Source: an uncultured Bacteroidota bacterium (GTDB taxonomy: Bacteria > Bacteroidota > Bacteroidia > Flavobacteriales > BACL11). From it: 64,000 nt of DNA. Below the pieces are notes generated by a model. The model was given only the letters and a program-made list of their open reading frames with translations. It was not told where the DNA came from and did no database searches. The DNA lies in contig CACIJW010000002.1 of NCBI GenBank assembly GCA_902587125.1, positions 1 to 64,000 on the forward strand, written 5' to 3'. Of the stretch, positions 1 through 9,976 are shown one piece after another; position 1 is the first letter of the stretch; the number at the start of each line of letters is the position of its first letter. Both the position numbers and the translations under genes were made by a program.

Positions 1-1
1 C

Positions 2-1336
2 ATTATATTAAAAAAGGGCTTAAATATTAAGTTGGAAGGAAAAGCTGATAAAGTTTATGCTGCAACCAAATCGCCTAAATCATATGCAATTAAGCCAACC
101 GATTTCCATAATCTTACACCGAAGTTAACCGTCAAAGAATCTGAAAGTGTTTTAGCCGGTGACTGTATTTTTTTTGACAAATATAACGAAAGAATTAAAA
201 TTTGTTCGCCCGTTAGCGGTTCAGTTAAAACTGTTGTTAGAGGGGAAAAAAGAAAAATTTTACAAGTAGTTATCGATGCTGATCCAGAAATTAAGTATAA
301 GAATTTTAATGTCCATAAATCAGAAAGCAGAGACGATATTATAAATTTATTGTTGGATTCCGGACTTTGGCCCTTTTTAAGACAAAAACCTTATGATATA
401 ATAGCTAATCCTGAAGATAATCCAAAAGCTATTTTTATTTCCTCATTTTCATCATCTCCATTATCAACAGACAACGACTTCGCACTATATGGTCTAGATG
501 AACTCTTTCAGCTTGGACTTGATAAAATAACCAAACTGACAACTGGAATAACTCATCTAAATGTTGATGGTAATACTATCCCCTCAAAAGTCTTTACTAG
601 TGCAAAAGGAGTGCAGATAAATAAAGTATCTGGGCCACATCCTAGTGGAAATGTAGGTATTCAAATACACCACATAGATCCAATAAACAAGGGTGATGTA
701 GTGTGGTATCTTAGTCCACAAGATGTGATTTCTATAGGTAGGTTATTTCATGAAGGTAAAGCTGATTTTTCAAGAATTGTATCGCTTTCAGGCTCTATGG
801 TTTCAAAGCCCAGATATTACAGAATGGTTGCAGGTTCATGTGTATTTCCGCTTTTAGAAAATAATGTTCATGAAGGAGATAAAAGAATAATTTCAGGAGA
901 TGTGCTTACCGGAAAAAAAATTAGTGAAAAGGGATACCTTGGGTTTTATGATACTCAAATATGTGTAATACCAGAAGGAAATACATCAGAGTTTTTAGGT
1001 TGGCTTCTTCCTGGATTCCATAAATTTTCTATGTCAAAAACATTCTTTTCTTGGTTATTACCAAACAAAAGATTTGACTTGAACACTAACAACAACGGTG
1101 AAGAGCGAGCATTTGTAGTAACTGGTCAATATGAAAAGGTTCTACCAATGAATATTTTTCCAATGCAACTCATCAAATCTATTATGATGGAAGATATTGA
1201 AATGATGGAGGGATTAGGCATATATGAAGTTTCAACAGAAGATTTTGCTTTGTGTGAATTCGTTTGCACTTCTAAAATGGATGTTCAAAATATAATTAGA
1301 AAGGGTTTAGATTTAATGTTAAAAGAAAATAGTTAA
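2..1336 (+). CDS. nqrA: Na+-translocating NADH:quinone reductase subunit A (5'-truncated by window edge)
   Basis: NqrA-like protein directly upstream of nqrB. The frame stays open to base 2 and reads IILKKGLNIKLEGKADKVYA, the usual NqrA N-terminus, so the TTG at 32 is not the real start. Confidence 0.93.
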   Translation: MILKKGLNIKLEGKADKVYAATKSPKSYAIKPTDFHNLTPKLTVKESESVLAGDCIFFDKYNERIKICSPVSGSVKTVVRGEKRKILQVVIDADPEIKYKNFNVHKSESRDDIINLLLDSGLWPFLRQKPYDIIANPEDNPKAIFISSFSSSPLSTDNDFALYGLDELFQLGLDKITKLTTGITHLNVDGNTIPSKVFTSAKGVQINKVSGPHPSGNVGIQIHHIDPINKGDVVWYLSPQDVISIGRLFHEGKADFSRIVSLSGSMVSKPRYYRMVAGSCVFPLLENNVHEGDKRIISGDVLTGKKISEKGYLGFYDTQICVIPEGNTSEFLGWLLPGFHKFSMSKTFFSWLLPNKRFDLNTNNNGEERAFVVTGQYEKVLPMNIFPMQLIKSIMMEDIEMMEGLGIYEVSTEDFALCEFVCTSKMDVQNIIRKGLDLMLKENS

Positions 1337-2488
1337 ATGAAAGTTTTTAGAAATTTATTAGACGGAATAAAACCAAACTTTGAAAAAGGAGGTAAACTTG
1401 AAAAATTATATCCAGCATATGATGCATTTGAAACTTTTTTATTTGTTCCTGATCATACCACAAATGAAGGAACTCATATTAAAGATGCAATTGATTTAAA
1501 GCGTACAATGTTCATGGTTATTGTGGCACTTATCCCATGCGTTTTATTTGGTATGTGGAATGTTGGTTATCAGTACTCAATAGCAAGTGGAGAAAGTATG
1601 ACTTTTATTCAGCAATTCAACTTTGGATTTTGGAAATTTTTACCATTAATAATAGTCTCCTATGCAGTTGGTTTAGCAGTAGAATTTGCTTTTGCGGTAT
1701 TAAGAGGGCATCAAGTAAATGAGGGGTATCTAGTTACTGGAATGTTAATCCCTTTAACTATGCCAATTGACGTGCCTTTGTGGATGTTAGCGATTTCTGT
1801 AATTTTTGCTGTAGTCATTGGTAAGGAAGTTTTTGGCGGTACCGGAATGAATATTTTAAATCCTGCTTTAACAGCGAGAGCTTTTTTATTTTTTGCATAT
1901 CCATCTTGGATGTCAGGAGATAAAGTATGGGTTCAGAATGCTTCAGTCGATGGATACTCAGGAGCAACAATACTGGGAGATTTAGCTTCTTCCATGAACT
2001 GGCAAAGTCTCTCAGGGCAGTGGAGTATTAGTGATATGTTTTTTGGAACTATTCCTGGCTCTGTTGGAGAAACTTCAATGGTAGCTATTATTCTCGGTGC
2101 ACTAATTTTACTTTTTACTGGGGTAGGAAGTTGGAGAATAATACTTTCAACTTTTTTAGGAGGTTATTTTATGGCATATCTGTTTAATCTGTGGGGTTAT
2201 AATGAATTGATGTCAACACCTGCACATATTCATCTAATGATTGGAAGCTTTGCTTTTGGTGCAGTTTTTATGGCTACTGATCCGGTAACTGCGAGTCAAA
2301 CTAACAAAGGAAAATATATATATGGATTTTTAATTGGTGTTTTTGCAATTTTAATAAGAACTTTTAATCCAGCTTACCCCGAAGGAATGATGCTTGCGAT
2401 ATTACTAATGAATATTTTTGCTCCACTAATTGATCATTACATAGTACAAGCGAATGTCAATAAAAGACTAAAAAGAGCAACTGTATAA
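1337..2488 (+). CDS. nqrB: Na+-NQR subunit B
   Basis: Polytopic membrane protein; DGYSGATILGDL contains the SGAT covalent-FMN motif; operon context. Confidence 0.96.
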   Translation: MKVFRNLLDGIKPNFEKGGKLEKLYPAYDAFETFLFVPDHTTNEGTHIKDAIDLKRTMFMVIVALIPCVLFGMWNVGYQYSIASGESMTFIQQFNFGFWKFLPLIIVSYAVGLAVEFAFAVLRGHQVNEGYLVTGMLIPLTMPIDVPLWMLAISVIFAVVIGKEVFGGTGMNILNPALTARAFLFFAYPSWMSGDKVWVQNASVDGYSGATILGDLASSMNWQSLSGQWSISDMFFGTIPGSVGETSMVAIILGALILLFTGVGSWRIILSTFLGGYFMAYLFNLWGYNELMSTPAHIHLMIGSFAFGAVFMATDPVTASQTNKGKYIYGFLIGVFAILIRTFNPAYPEGMMLAILLMNIFAPLIDHYIVQANVNKRLKRATV

Positions 2489-3261
2489 TGGATTTAAATA
2501 AAAACACTTATGTCTTCTTTTTTTCTACTGCAATGGTCTTGGTTGTTGCTGCGTTGTTATCTTTCACATCCATAAAATTAAAACCTCTTCAGCAGAAAAA
2601 TATCGCTCTTGAAAACAAACAAAACATACTTAGTTCAGTTGGTATTTATGTTTCTAGAGAAGAGGCTGATTTAAATTATGAGAAATATATTACCGACTCA
2701 TTTGTTTTAGACTCTGACGGGCAAAAAACTGATATTGATATTTCATCAGTTCAACTTAATAAGGAAACAAAAAAACCAAAAAAAGAACAGAATATGCCAT
2801 TATATATTTCAAATATTGATGGTAGCGAAAAATATATAATTCCATTAAGAGGAACTGGCCTTTGGGGACCAATTTGGGGATATATCTCTTTAGATAACGA
2901 TATGAACACTGTATACGGAGCAGTTTTTGATCATAAAGCAGAAACTCCTGGTCTTGGGGCTGAAATTAATAGAGATTTTTTTGAAAAGCCATTTAATGGA
3001 AAGAGAATATTTGATCTTGAAGGAGATTTCGTTTCAATTGCTGTTGTTAAGGGTGGTGCAAAAGAAAATGACTATCATGGAGTTGATGGTATTTCAGGAG
3101 GAACCATAACATCTGATGGAGTAACTGCTATGTTAAAAGAAAGATTGGATAAATATCTTCCATATTTTGAAAACAAGATGAAAGAAAACGAAGTTAATGA
3201 TATTATGAATTTTATTGATGAAGATATCAACCTAAATGATACGATTAACAAACTAAATTAA
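2488..3261 (+). CDS. nqrC: Na+-NQR subunit C
   Basis: N-terminal TM helix, GLWGPIWGYI and VDGISGGTITSDGV (flavinylation-type motif); operon context. Confidence 0.95.
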   Translation: MDLNKNTYVFFFSTAMVLVVAALLSFTSIKLKPLQQKNIALENKQNILSSVGIYVSREEADLNYEKYITDSFVLDSDGQKTDIDISSVQLNKETKKPKKEQNMPLYISNIDGSEKYIIPLRGTGLWGPIWGYISLDNDMNTVYGAVFDHKAETPGLGAEINRDFFEKPFNGKRIFDLEGDFVSIAVVKGGAKENDYHGVDGISGGTITSDGVTAMLKERLDKYLPYFENKMKENEVNDIMNFIDEDINLNDTINKLN

Positions 3262-3912
3262 ATGAGTCAAAAAAAAGAAGCTTTATTTTCAAAAAAGAAT
3301 AAGAAATTAATTACCGACCCTCTCGATGATAATAATCCTATAACAGTACAGGTTTTAGGTATTTGTTCTGCATTGGCAATAACAGTTCAGCTAAAGCCAG
3401 CAGTTGTAATGTCTTTTTCAGTTCTTTTTGTTTTATCAGTTGCCAACGTTGTTGTATCATTATTGAGAAAGTTTATTCCTTCAAGAATTAGAATTATTGT
3501 TTTTTTAGTTGTTATTGCTACTTTAGTAATTTTAGTTGATGAGGTTTTAAAGGCCTATGTTTTTGACGTAAGCAAGGAGCTTTCAGTTTTTGTTGGCTTA
3601 ATAATCACTAACTGCATAATAATGGGAAGACTTGAAGCATTTGCTTTAGGAAATACTCCTTGGAAATCATTCTTAGACGGAATTGGTAACTCTTTCGGCT
3701 ATGCTTGGATTCTAATAGCAGTTGCTTTTTTCAGAGAGTTGTTAGGATCAGGTACTCTTTATGGATATCCAGTCTTAGAAAAGTTAGGAATTTACAATTT
3801 TGGATATGAAAATAATGGAATGATGATACTTCCTCCCATGGCATTAGTTACCGTTGGATTAATAATTTGGGTCCAGAGAATAAGAAATAAAAAATTAATA
3901 GAACCTAAATAA
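3262..3912 (+). CDS. nqrD: Na+-NQR subunit D
   Basis: Rnf/Nqr membrane subunit family (GICSALAITVQLKPAVVM, TNCIIMGRLEAFA); operon position. Confidence 0.96.
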   Translation: MSQKKEALFSKKNKKLITDPLDDNNPITVQVLGICSALAITVQLKPAVVMSFSVLFVLSVANVVVSLLRKFIPSRIRIIVFLVVIATLVILVDEVLKAYVFDVSKELSVFVGLIITNCIIMGRLEAFALGNTPWKSFLDGIGNSFGYAWILIAVAFFRELLGSGTLYGYPVLEKLGIYNFGYENNGMMILPPMALVTVGLIIWVQRIRNKKLIEPK

Positions 3913-3919
3913 CATAAAA

Positions 3920-4540
3920 GTGCAAGAGCTAGTAAACATATTTATAAAGTCTATTTTCATAGATAACATGGTTTTTGCATATTTTCTTGGAATGTGCTCT
4001 TACTTAGGGGTATCAAAAACTGTTAGCACATCTGTTGGGATGGGATTTGCTGTTATTTTTGTACTAGGCATTACAGTTCCAATTAATTATCTTTTAGAAA
4101 ACTATGTTTTAAGAGAAGGTGCACTTTCTCTATTACTTGGTGATTCATTTAAAGATATTGATTTAAGTTTTTTATCTTTCATTATGTTCATTGCTGTAAT
4201 TGCGTCTATGGTTCAACTTGTCGAAATGATAATTGAAAAGTTTTCTCCAGCTCTATACGGATCGCTTGGTATCTTCTTGCCGCTTATTGCTGTAAATTGT
4301 GCAATTCTTGGAGCTTCATTGTTTATGCAAGAAAAAGATTTCTCAAATATTACAGAAGCTACAGTATATGGTTTGGGTTCAGGAGTTGGATGGTTCTTGG
4401 CGATAGTTGCGATTGCAGCTATAAGGGAAAAGATTAGGTATTCAAACATACCGCCAGCACTCAGAGGATTGGGAATAACGTACATCATAACTGGCTTGAT
4501 GGGAATAGCTTTTATGAGTTTTATGGGAATTAAATTATAA
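3920..4540 (+). CDS. nqrE: Na+-NQR subunit E
   Basis: Rnf/Nqr membrane subunit family (FAYFLGMCSYLGVS, AVNCAILGA); GTG start. Confidence 0.95.
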   Translation: MQELVNIFIKSIFIDNMVFAYFLGMCSYLGVSKTVSTSVGMGFAVIFVLGITVPINYLLENYVLREGALSLLLGDSFKDIDLSFLSFIMFIAVIASMVQLVEMIIEKFSPALYGSLGIFLPLIAVNCAILGASLFMQEKDFSNITEATVYGLGSGVGWFLAIVAIAAIREKIRYSNIPPALRGLGITYIITGLMGIAFMSFMGIKL

Positions 4541-4542
4541 TT

Positions 4543-5838
4543 ATGGGTGGATTAACAGTTCTAAGCAGTATTCTTGTTTTTTTAGTAGTTATTTTAAGTT
4601 TAGTTGGGATTTTAATTTTTACTAAGTCCAAACTAGCACCTGCTGGAAAGATAAAAATAAAAATAAACGGAGAAAAAGAAATTGAGGTAGACGGTGGTGG
4701 AACACTTTTAACCACGCTCAGCGATGTTGGAGTTTTCTTACCCTCAGCTTGTGGAGGCGGTGGTACATGTATCCAATGTACTTGTCAAGTGAATAGCGGG
4801 GGAGGGAGTATTTTACCAACTGAAAAACCTCACTTTTCTAGAAAAGAAATAGCTGACAACTGGAGATTAGGGTGTCAAGTTAAGGTCAAGGAAAACATGG
4901 ATATTTCTGTGCCTGAGGAAGTTTTTGGAGTGAAAAAATGGGAAGCAACCGTAGTGTCTAACTATAATGTAGCTTCATTTATAAAAGAGTTTATTGTTGA
5001 AGTTCCAGAGGATATGCCATATAAAGCTGGAGGATATATTCAAATAGATATCCCTGATTGTGAAGTGAATTATGAAGATATTGATATAACGGCTCATCCA
5101 GATGAGCATCCAGATGATGCTAATAAATTTCAGTTAGAATGGGACAAATTTAAATTATGGCCTTTAAAAATGGTCAATGATGATGAAGTAACAAGAGCTT
5201 ATTCAATGGCCTCATATCCTGCAGAGGGAAGAAAAATTATGTTAAACGTTCGTGTAGCAACACCTCCTTGGGATCCCTCTAAGAATGATTATGCTGATGT
5301 AAATCCTGGTGTAGCATCTACCTATATCTTCAGTAAAAAGCCTGGTGATAAAGTTACAATTTCAGGTCCCTATGGTGATTTTTTTATAAATGAGTCTGAT
5401 GCTGAAATGCTATACATTGGAGGTGGGGCAGGAATGGCTCCCATGAGGTCTCATTTGTATGAACTTTTCAAGACAATAAAAACAGGAAGAAAAGTAACTT
5501 TCTGGTACGGAGGACGTTCAAAAAGAGAACTATTTTATTTAGAACATTTTCTGTCTCTCGAGAGAGAATATCCTAATTTTAAATTTCATGTTGTTTTATC
5601 AGAGCCTTTGAAAGAAGACAATTGGAAAGTTAAAAAAACAATTAATGATGAGGGAGATGGCTTTTTAGGTTTTGTACATCAGGCAGTAATAGATCAATAT
5701 CTCGTACATCATGAAGCCCCAGAAGATATAGAACTTTATTTCTGTGGTCCTCCACTAATGAACCAAGCTGTTTTGAAGATGGCTGAAGATTGGGGTATTC
5801 CTGATGAAAATGTTCGTTTCGATGACTTCGGAGGCTAG
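4543..5838 (+). CDS. nqrF: Na+-NQR subunit F (2Fe-2S, FAD/NADH domain)
   Basis: LPSACGGGGTCIQCTCQV 2Fe-2S motif, RAYSMASYP FAD motif, C-terminal NADH domain. Confidence 0.97.
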   Translation: MGGLTVLSSILVFLVVILSLVGILIFTKSKLAPAGKIKIKINGEKEIEVDGGGTLLTTLSDVGVFLPSACGGGGTCIQCTCQVNSGGGSILPTEKPHFSRKEIADNWRLGCQVKVKENMDISVPEEVFGVKKWEATVVSNYNVASFIKEFIVEVPEDMPYKAGGYIQIDIPDCEVNYEDIDITAHPDEHPDDANKFQLEWDKFKLWPLKMVNDDEVTRAYSMASYPAEGRKIMLNVRVATPPWDPSKNDYADVNPGVASTYIFSKKPGDKVTISGPYGDFFINESDAEMLYIGGGAGMAPMRSHLYELFKTIKTGRKVTFWYGGRSKRELFYLEHFLSLEREYPNFKFHVVLSEPLKEDNWKVKKTINDEGDGFLGFVHQAVIDQYLVHHEAPEDIELYFCGPPLMNQAVLKMAEDWGIPDENVRFDDFGG

Positions 5839-5843
5839 AATTT

Positions 5844-6836
5844 ATGAAATTACATATCTTCTTACTAATATCACTTATTATAACCTCTTGCACTCAAAAA
5901 AAGTCTTTGTTCCAAAAAAGTTATTCTGGTCAAACTCAAGGTACATTTTTTAACATCAAATATTTTTGTGGTGAAAGCAGAGATTTTTCTAATGCAATAG
6001 ATAGCATATTTAAAGTAATTGATTCTTCCGTATCATTATACAATCAAAAATCAAATTTGATAACGCTCAATCAAAAAAAAAGAATTTCATATGATCCAAT
6101 TATTGATACACTCATTAAACAATCAATAAGAGTAAATAAGATAACAAATGAAAATTTTTCGTGTGCACTTTATCCAGTGATTAATTATTTTGGATTTTAT
6201 AGTAAAAAAAGACCAGCATTTATTGATACTTTCAGCATTGTCAGCTTACTATCAAATTCTAGCATGAGCAATATTAAAATTGATAATGGTTATATCCATT
6301 TAGATTCATTCACATCTCTTGATTTTAATGCTATAGCGCAAGGTTATACATGTGACCTAGTAGCAGAATATTTTAATCAAAAGGATATTAAGAACTATTT
6401 GATAGAAATTGGAGGTGAGGTTAGAACTTCAGGATCAAATTATACAAAAAAAAAGAAATGGAGAGTCGGCGTTGAAAATCCAGATGAAACACCTACATCA
6501 AATTTTAATACAATAATTGAATTGAGTGACATGTCATTGGCAACATCGGGAAGTTACAGGAACTATTACATAGAGAATAATAATTTGATGTCACATATCA
6601 TTGATCCGAGTACGGGTTTTCCCTCAAAAACAAAAGTCATTAGTTCAACAGTTTTGCATAAAAAGTGTTCACTAGCTGATGCTATTGCAACATCTTTTAT
6701 GTGTATGGACATTAGGGAGATAAAAGATTTTTTGAAAACTAATCCTCACATTCAGGCTATTGTTATTTATCAGGATGAATTGGATAGGATTTCTACATAT
6801 AGAACATCTGGCATAGATAAATTAACAATTAATTAA
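5844..6836 (+). CDS. apbE: FAD:protein FMN transferase (ApbE family lipoprotein)
   Basis: Lipoprotein-like N-terminus (LIITSCTQ), LDFNAIAQGYTCDLVAEYF and IEIGGEVRTSG ApbE motifs, HIIDPSTGFPS; follows nqrF. Confidence 0.92.
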   Translation: MKLHIFLLISLIITSCTQKKSLFQKSYSGQTQGTFFNIKYFCGESRDFSNAIDSIFKVIDSSVSLYNQKSNLITLNQKKRISYDPIIDTLIKQSIRVNKITNENFSCALYPVINYFGFYSKKRPAFIDTFSIVSLLSNSSMSNIKIDNGYIHLDSFTSLDFNAIAQGYTCDLVAEYFNQKDIKNYLIEIGGEVRTSGSNYTKKKKWRVGVENPDETPTSNFNTIIELSDMSLATSGSYRNYYIENNNLMSHIIDPSTGFPSKTKVISSTVLHKKCSLADAIATSFMCMDIREIKDFLKTNPHIQAIVIYQDELDRISTYRTSGIDKLTIN

Positions 6837-7021
6837 GAATTGTTACATTGTTCATCCGGCAAAGCACCACACAAACCACATGCTTTACCGTCTTTGTTCA
6901 ACATAGGATTATTGCTGGCGCAAGTGCCGCTGAATTTACCATTTTTTTTTATTAGAATTTTTACTGAAATACCTGTTACTGCGATTAGAAGAAGAACAAT
7001 GGTAATAATAAATACCTCCAT
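6833..7021 (-). CDS. Small membrane-anchored Cys-rich protein, NqrM-like (putative Na+-NQR maturation factor)
   Basis: 62 aa: one N-terminal TM helix, then C-X13-C-X2-C-X7-C; next to nqr-apbE; convergent with apbE, stop codons overlap. Confidence 0.6.
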   Translation of the reverse strand: MEVFIITIVLLLIAVTGISVKILIKKNGKFSGTCASNNPMLNKDGKACGLCGALPDEQCNNS

Positions 7022-9045
7022 TACTTGATAACTGAAAATCTTTTTAGTGGATTCCCATTTAATTTGATGAAATAAATTCCATTTTCAAAGTCAGTAACAT
7101 CAGTTTTCCTGCTTTCAATTATAGCTACTTTTTTACCCATGCTATCAAAAATCTCATATTCTTTAATATTGTCAAAATCTTCAATTATAATAAAGTTATT
7201 TGTTGGGTTAGGATATAAATTGATAGATTTCTTGATGATATTATTACTTGTAGAGCTTGAAATAGCTTCAATTATTATGTTATCAAAATACAAGTTATTT
7301 CCACCACCACAAATAACATTTATAGCTAACATTACGTCAGGATTTCCATTGTACGCACTCAAGTCAACTGAATCAGTTCTCCAGTGCTGTAACGATGACG
7401 TGTTGTTTGATGGGTAATAATTTGTAGTTCCTCCAATTGTAAGAGGATTGAAGTTTCCTGAACTACTAACTGTACCATATGTCGCAGTTGAACTACCTGA
7501 CATCTGACTGACAGTATTCCAAGAGACACCACAATCTGTTGAAGCAAGAATTTGAATAACATCTCCATCCCATGAATTTTTAAGTGCATGTGCTAAATCA
7601 TACTTTATTTGATAATTTCCTGCATCAGAAAAATCAAGTTTTTCCCAAATTAATTTTGCACTTTGACCATTTGAAAAAGAATTTAGTCTAAATCTGTAGG
7701 AATTAACGGAATTGCCATATCCTCCAACAGGTAGACCTTGAGTATAGCTATCATCAATAATTCCTACCCAATTGTCTTGAGGATTTTCTAAAATTGCATT
7801 GTTTGGAGCAGGTGTTGCTAATGCAAAACCTTCAAAACCTTCTGAATGATTTGTAGCAAATGCCGTAGGTGATAAGGTGTTAAATGAACCACTTGAGGCA
7901 ACATTGTTACTAGGAACATTATCAATAAAAGATGTGTTAGCGACAGTAGAAACTGTGTATGAGATATTATTCGTTCCAAGAGGAACAGATATAGAATTAA
8001 AGCTTATTGTTGTAGTACTTCCAGGTTGTAAAGAACTATAAACATTTTGTGTTACTGGTGCATTATTATTTAGTGTATAACTTACTCCAAAAGTATCGAC
8101 TGGAACAGTTGTATTGTTGGCGACTGTTATCTCAGGTGTGAGGTTATTATCACAATAAGTGGAAGGTATACTCATGTTTGAGCTTGCTGCTAGATCAACA
8201 AGATTCATTCCCGGTGGAACAATTAAATTCATTGAAGCCATATTTCCTGTTACTACATTTTGTTGATTTTCAGTTAAAAATACTGCAACTTCAAGATTAA
8301 ATAAATCAAACGCTACTCCGTTCAAATCGTTTGGTATGCTGTATGTGTATGTATCTGTGAAGAATGAACCATTGCTAGTATTTGTTATGTCAACACCCCA
8401 TTGTCCAGTTAGCATGTGTCTTAGCATGTGTTGATGATTATAATTGCCATTTGGAAGTATCGCAGTCGGGTTGTATGATGCTCCAGTTTGAGGTCCTTCA
8501 ACATTATTTTGCATTAGTGCTACATTTAATTTGTTTGTATTTACTGGGCTTGAACCAGTGTAGTATGCTTCAACAGTTACAGATAATTGCCTTGTACTTA
8601 TATCTAGATTGGCCTGAGCAGCAACATTAACATAAGAAGGTTCGTTGAGTATTTGAGATGAAGCAGACTGCCAATTACCCCTACTCATTGCAGTACCACC
8701 GTTTTGACCAAGTCCAGCAAAAACACGTCTATTAACTGTACCAGCTGGATAACCGCTTAAGTTAGATTGAGCAGCAATGGCACTTCCAAACATTGTATTA
8801 AAATCAGTTCCTGGACCTTGCGGAGACGCATAACCACCAGTGTGTATATTTATTAACACTACGTCTGTTGGATTATTGTTGTAAATATCATTCGCTATTC
8901 TGTGTCCGTCTGGACAATAAGTACAAGATATTCCAGTAAACTCCTCTAAAACAACATTTTTATTTTCTGGTGTTGTACTAACAAATGTTTGGGAGTAAGA
9001 ACCAATGGTTGCAAAAATTAGTGAAAGAGTAAATATATTTTTCAT
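7021..9045 (-). CDS. Secreted Omp28-related/thioredoxin-like protein with T9SS type-A C-terminal sorting domain
   Basis: ORF track start is 9105; MKNIFTLSLIFATIGSYSQ signal peptide gives the likely start at 9045. EEFTGISCTYCPDGHR (Omp28/thioredoxin-like); C-terminal LYPNPTNNFIIIE...GIYFIKLNG...KRFSVIK. Confidence 0.85.
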   Translation of the reverse strand: MKNIFTLSLIFATIGSYSQTFVSTTPENKNVVLEEFTGISCTYCPDGHRIANDIYNNNPTDVVLINIHTGGYASPQGPGTDFNTMFGSAIAAQSNLSGYPAGTVNRRVFAGLGQNGGTAMSRGNWQSASSQILNEPSYVNVAAQANLDISTRQLSVTVEAYYTGSSPVNTNKLNVALMQNNVEGPQTGASYNPTAILPNGNYNHQHMLRHMLTGQWGVDITNTSNGSFFTDTYTYSIPNDLNGVAFDLFNLEVAVFLTENQQNVVTGNMASMNLIVPPGMNLVDLAASSNMSIPSTYCDNNLTPEITVANNTTVPVDTFGVSYTLNNNAPVTQNVYSSLQPGSTTTISFNSISVPLGTNNISYTVSTVANTSFIDNVPSNNVASSGSFNTLSPTAFATNHSEGFEGFALATPAPNNAILENPQDNWVGIIDDSYTQGLPVGGYGNSVNSYRFRLNSFSNGQSAKLIWEKLDFSDAGNYQIKYDLAHALKNSWDGDVIQILASTDCGVSWNTVSQMSGSSTATYGTVSSSGNFNPLTIGGTTNYYPSNNTSSLQHWRTDSVDLSAYNGNPDVMLAINVICGGGNNLYFDNIIIEAISSSTSNNIIKKSINLYPNPTNNFIIIEDFDNIKEYEIFDSMGKKVAIIESRKTDVTDFENGIYFIKLNGNPLKRFSVIK

Positions 9046-9103
9046 AGCATTAATGTTATCTACCAAATGTACAAATAATATAATAGATTTGTTCAAAAAA
9101 AAC

Positions 9104-9862
9104 ATGTCTGATCACAAAATTGAAAAACTCATTAAAATTATGGATGAATTGAGAGAAAAATGTCCATGGGATAAAAAACAAACAATTCAATCTTTAAGAC
9201 ATTTGACCATTGAGGAAGTTTATGAGCTATCTGAATCCATACAAAATCAAAATTATGATGAAATTAAAAAAGAATTGGGTGATTTACTTTTACATATAGT
9301 TTTTTACAGTAAAATCGCTTCAGAAAATAATAAGTTTACTTTTGATGATATTATTGAAGATATTTGTAAAAAACTTGTTGACAGGCACCCACACATATAT
9401 GGAGATATGAGTTTGAGTTCTGAGGCTGATGTTAAGTCAAACTGGGAAAAAATTAAACTAAAAGAGGGTAGGAAGTCAATTCTCTCGGGTGTACCCAAAT
9501 CACTTCCAACATTAATCAAGAGCTATAGGATTCAAGAAAAAGTTAGTGGAATAGGTTTTGATTGGAAACTAAAAAAGGATGTAATATCAAAAATTAAAGA
9601 GGAAATAAATGAGCTTGAAGTTGAAATTAATAACGATACTAATAAAATTGAAGACGAATTTGGAGATTTACTGTTTTCTTTGATTAATTATTCAAGATTT
9701 TTAAAAATAAATGCTGATGATGCCTTAAACAAAACCAATCAAAAATTTATTAAAAGATTTAAAAAAATGGAAAATATTATCCAAAATGGTTCAAAAAAAA
9801 TAGAAGATTTAGATCTTAATGAGTTAAATCATTATTGGTTAGTTGCTAAAAAATCTTCTTAA
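9104..9862 (+). CDS. mazG: Nucleoside triphosphate pyrophosphohydrolase MazG
   Basis: MDELREKCPWDKKQT, EEVYELSESI, KELGDLLLHIVFYSKIA, EDEFGDLLFSLINYSR (two MazG domains). Start revised from 9005 to the ATG at 9104. Confidence 0.93.
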   Translation: MSDHKIEKLIKIMDELREKCPWDKKQTIQSLRHLTIEEVYELSESIQNQNYDEIKKELGDLLLHIVFYSKIASENNKFTFDDIIEDICKKLVDRHPHIYGDMSLSSEADVKSNWEKIKLKEGRKSILSGVPKSLPTLIKSYRIQEKVSGIGFDWKLKKDVISKIKEEINELEVEINNDTNKIEDEFGDLLFSLINYSRFLKINADDALNKTNQKFIKRFKKMENIIQNGSKKIEDLDLNELNHYWLVAKKSS

Positions 9863-9906
9863 ATATGTGAGACGTATAGGTTTTGTATAAACTTTTTATG
9901 CAAAAA

Positions 9907-9922
9907 GTATAATTAATTATAC
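9907..9922. promoter_or_regulatory. Perfect 16-bp palindrome GTATAATTAATTATAC upstream of proteorhodopsin (candidate operator)
   Basis: Sequence equals its own reverse complement; lies 55-70 bp upstream of the proteorhodopsin ATG, directly after a hairpin-capable ACTTTTT-atgc-AAAAAGT (9891-9908). Confidence 0.4.
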
Positions 9923-9976
9923 AATATGTTATACAAAAATGTTATATTAGCCACGTTTAATCAAAAATATTATAAT

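Noticed and set aside
4213-4488. Minus-strand ORF of 91 aa inside nqrE, plus other antisense or shadow ORFs (1537-1722, 2927-3109, 5642-5893, 7139-7417, 7359-7589, 8382-8630, 9304-9519, 29265-29504, 47337-47576, 59033-59224, 61882-62094, 62526-62747, 63250-63513).
   Set aside because: They lie wholly inside strongly supported genes on the other strand or frame and have no recognisable domains.
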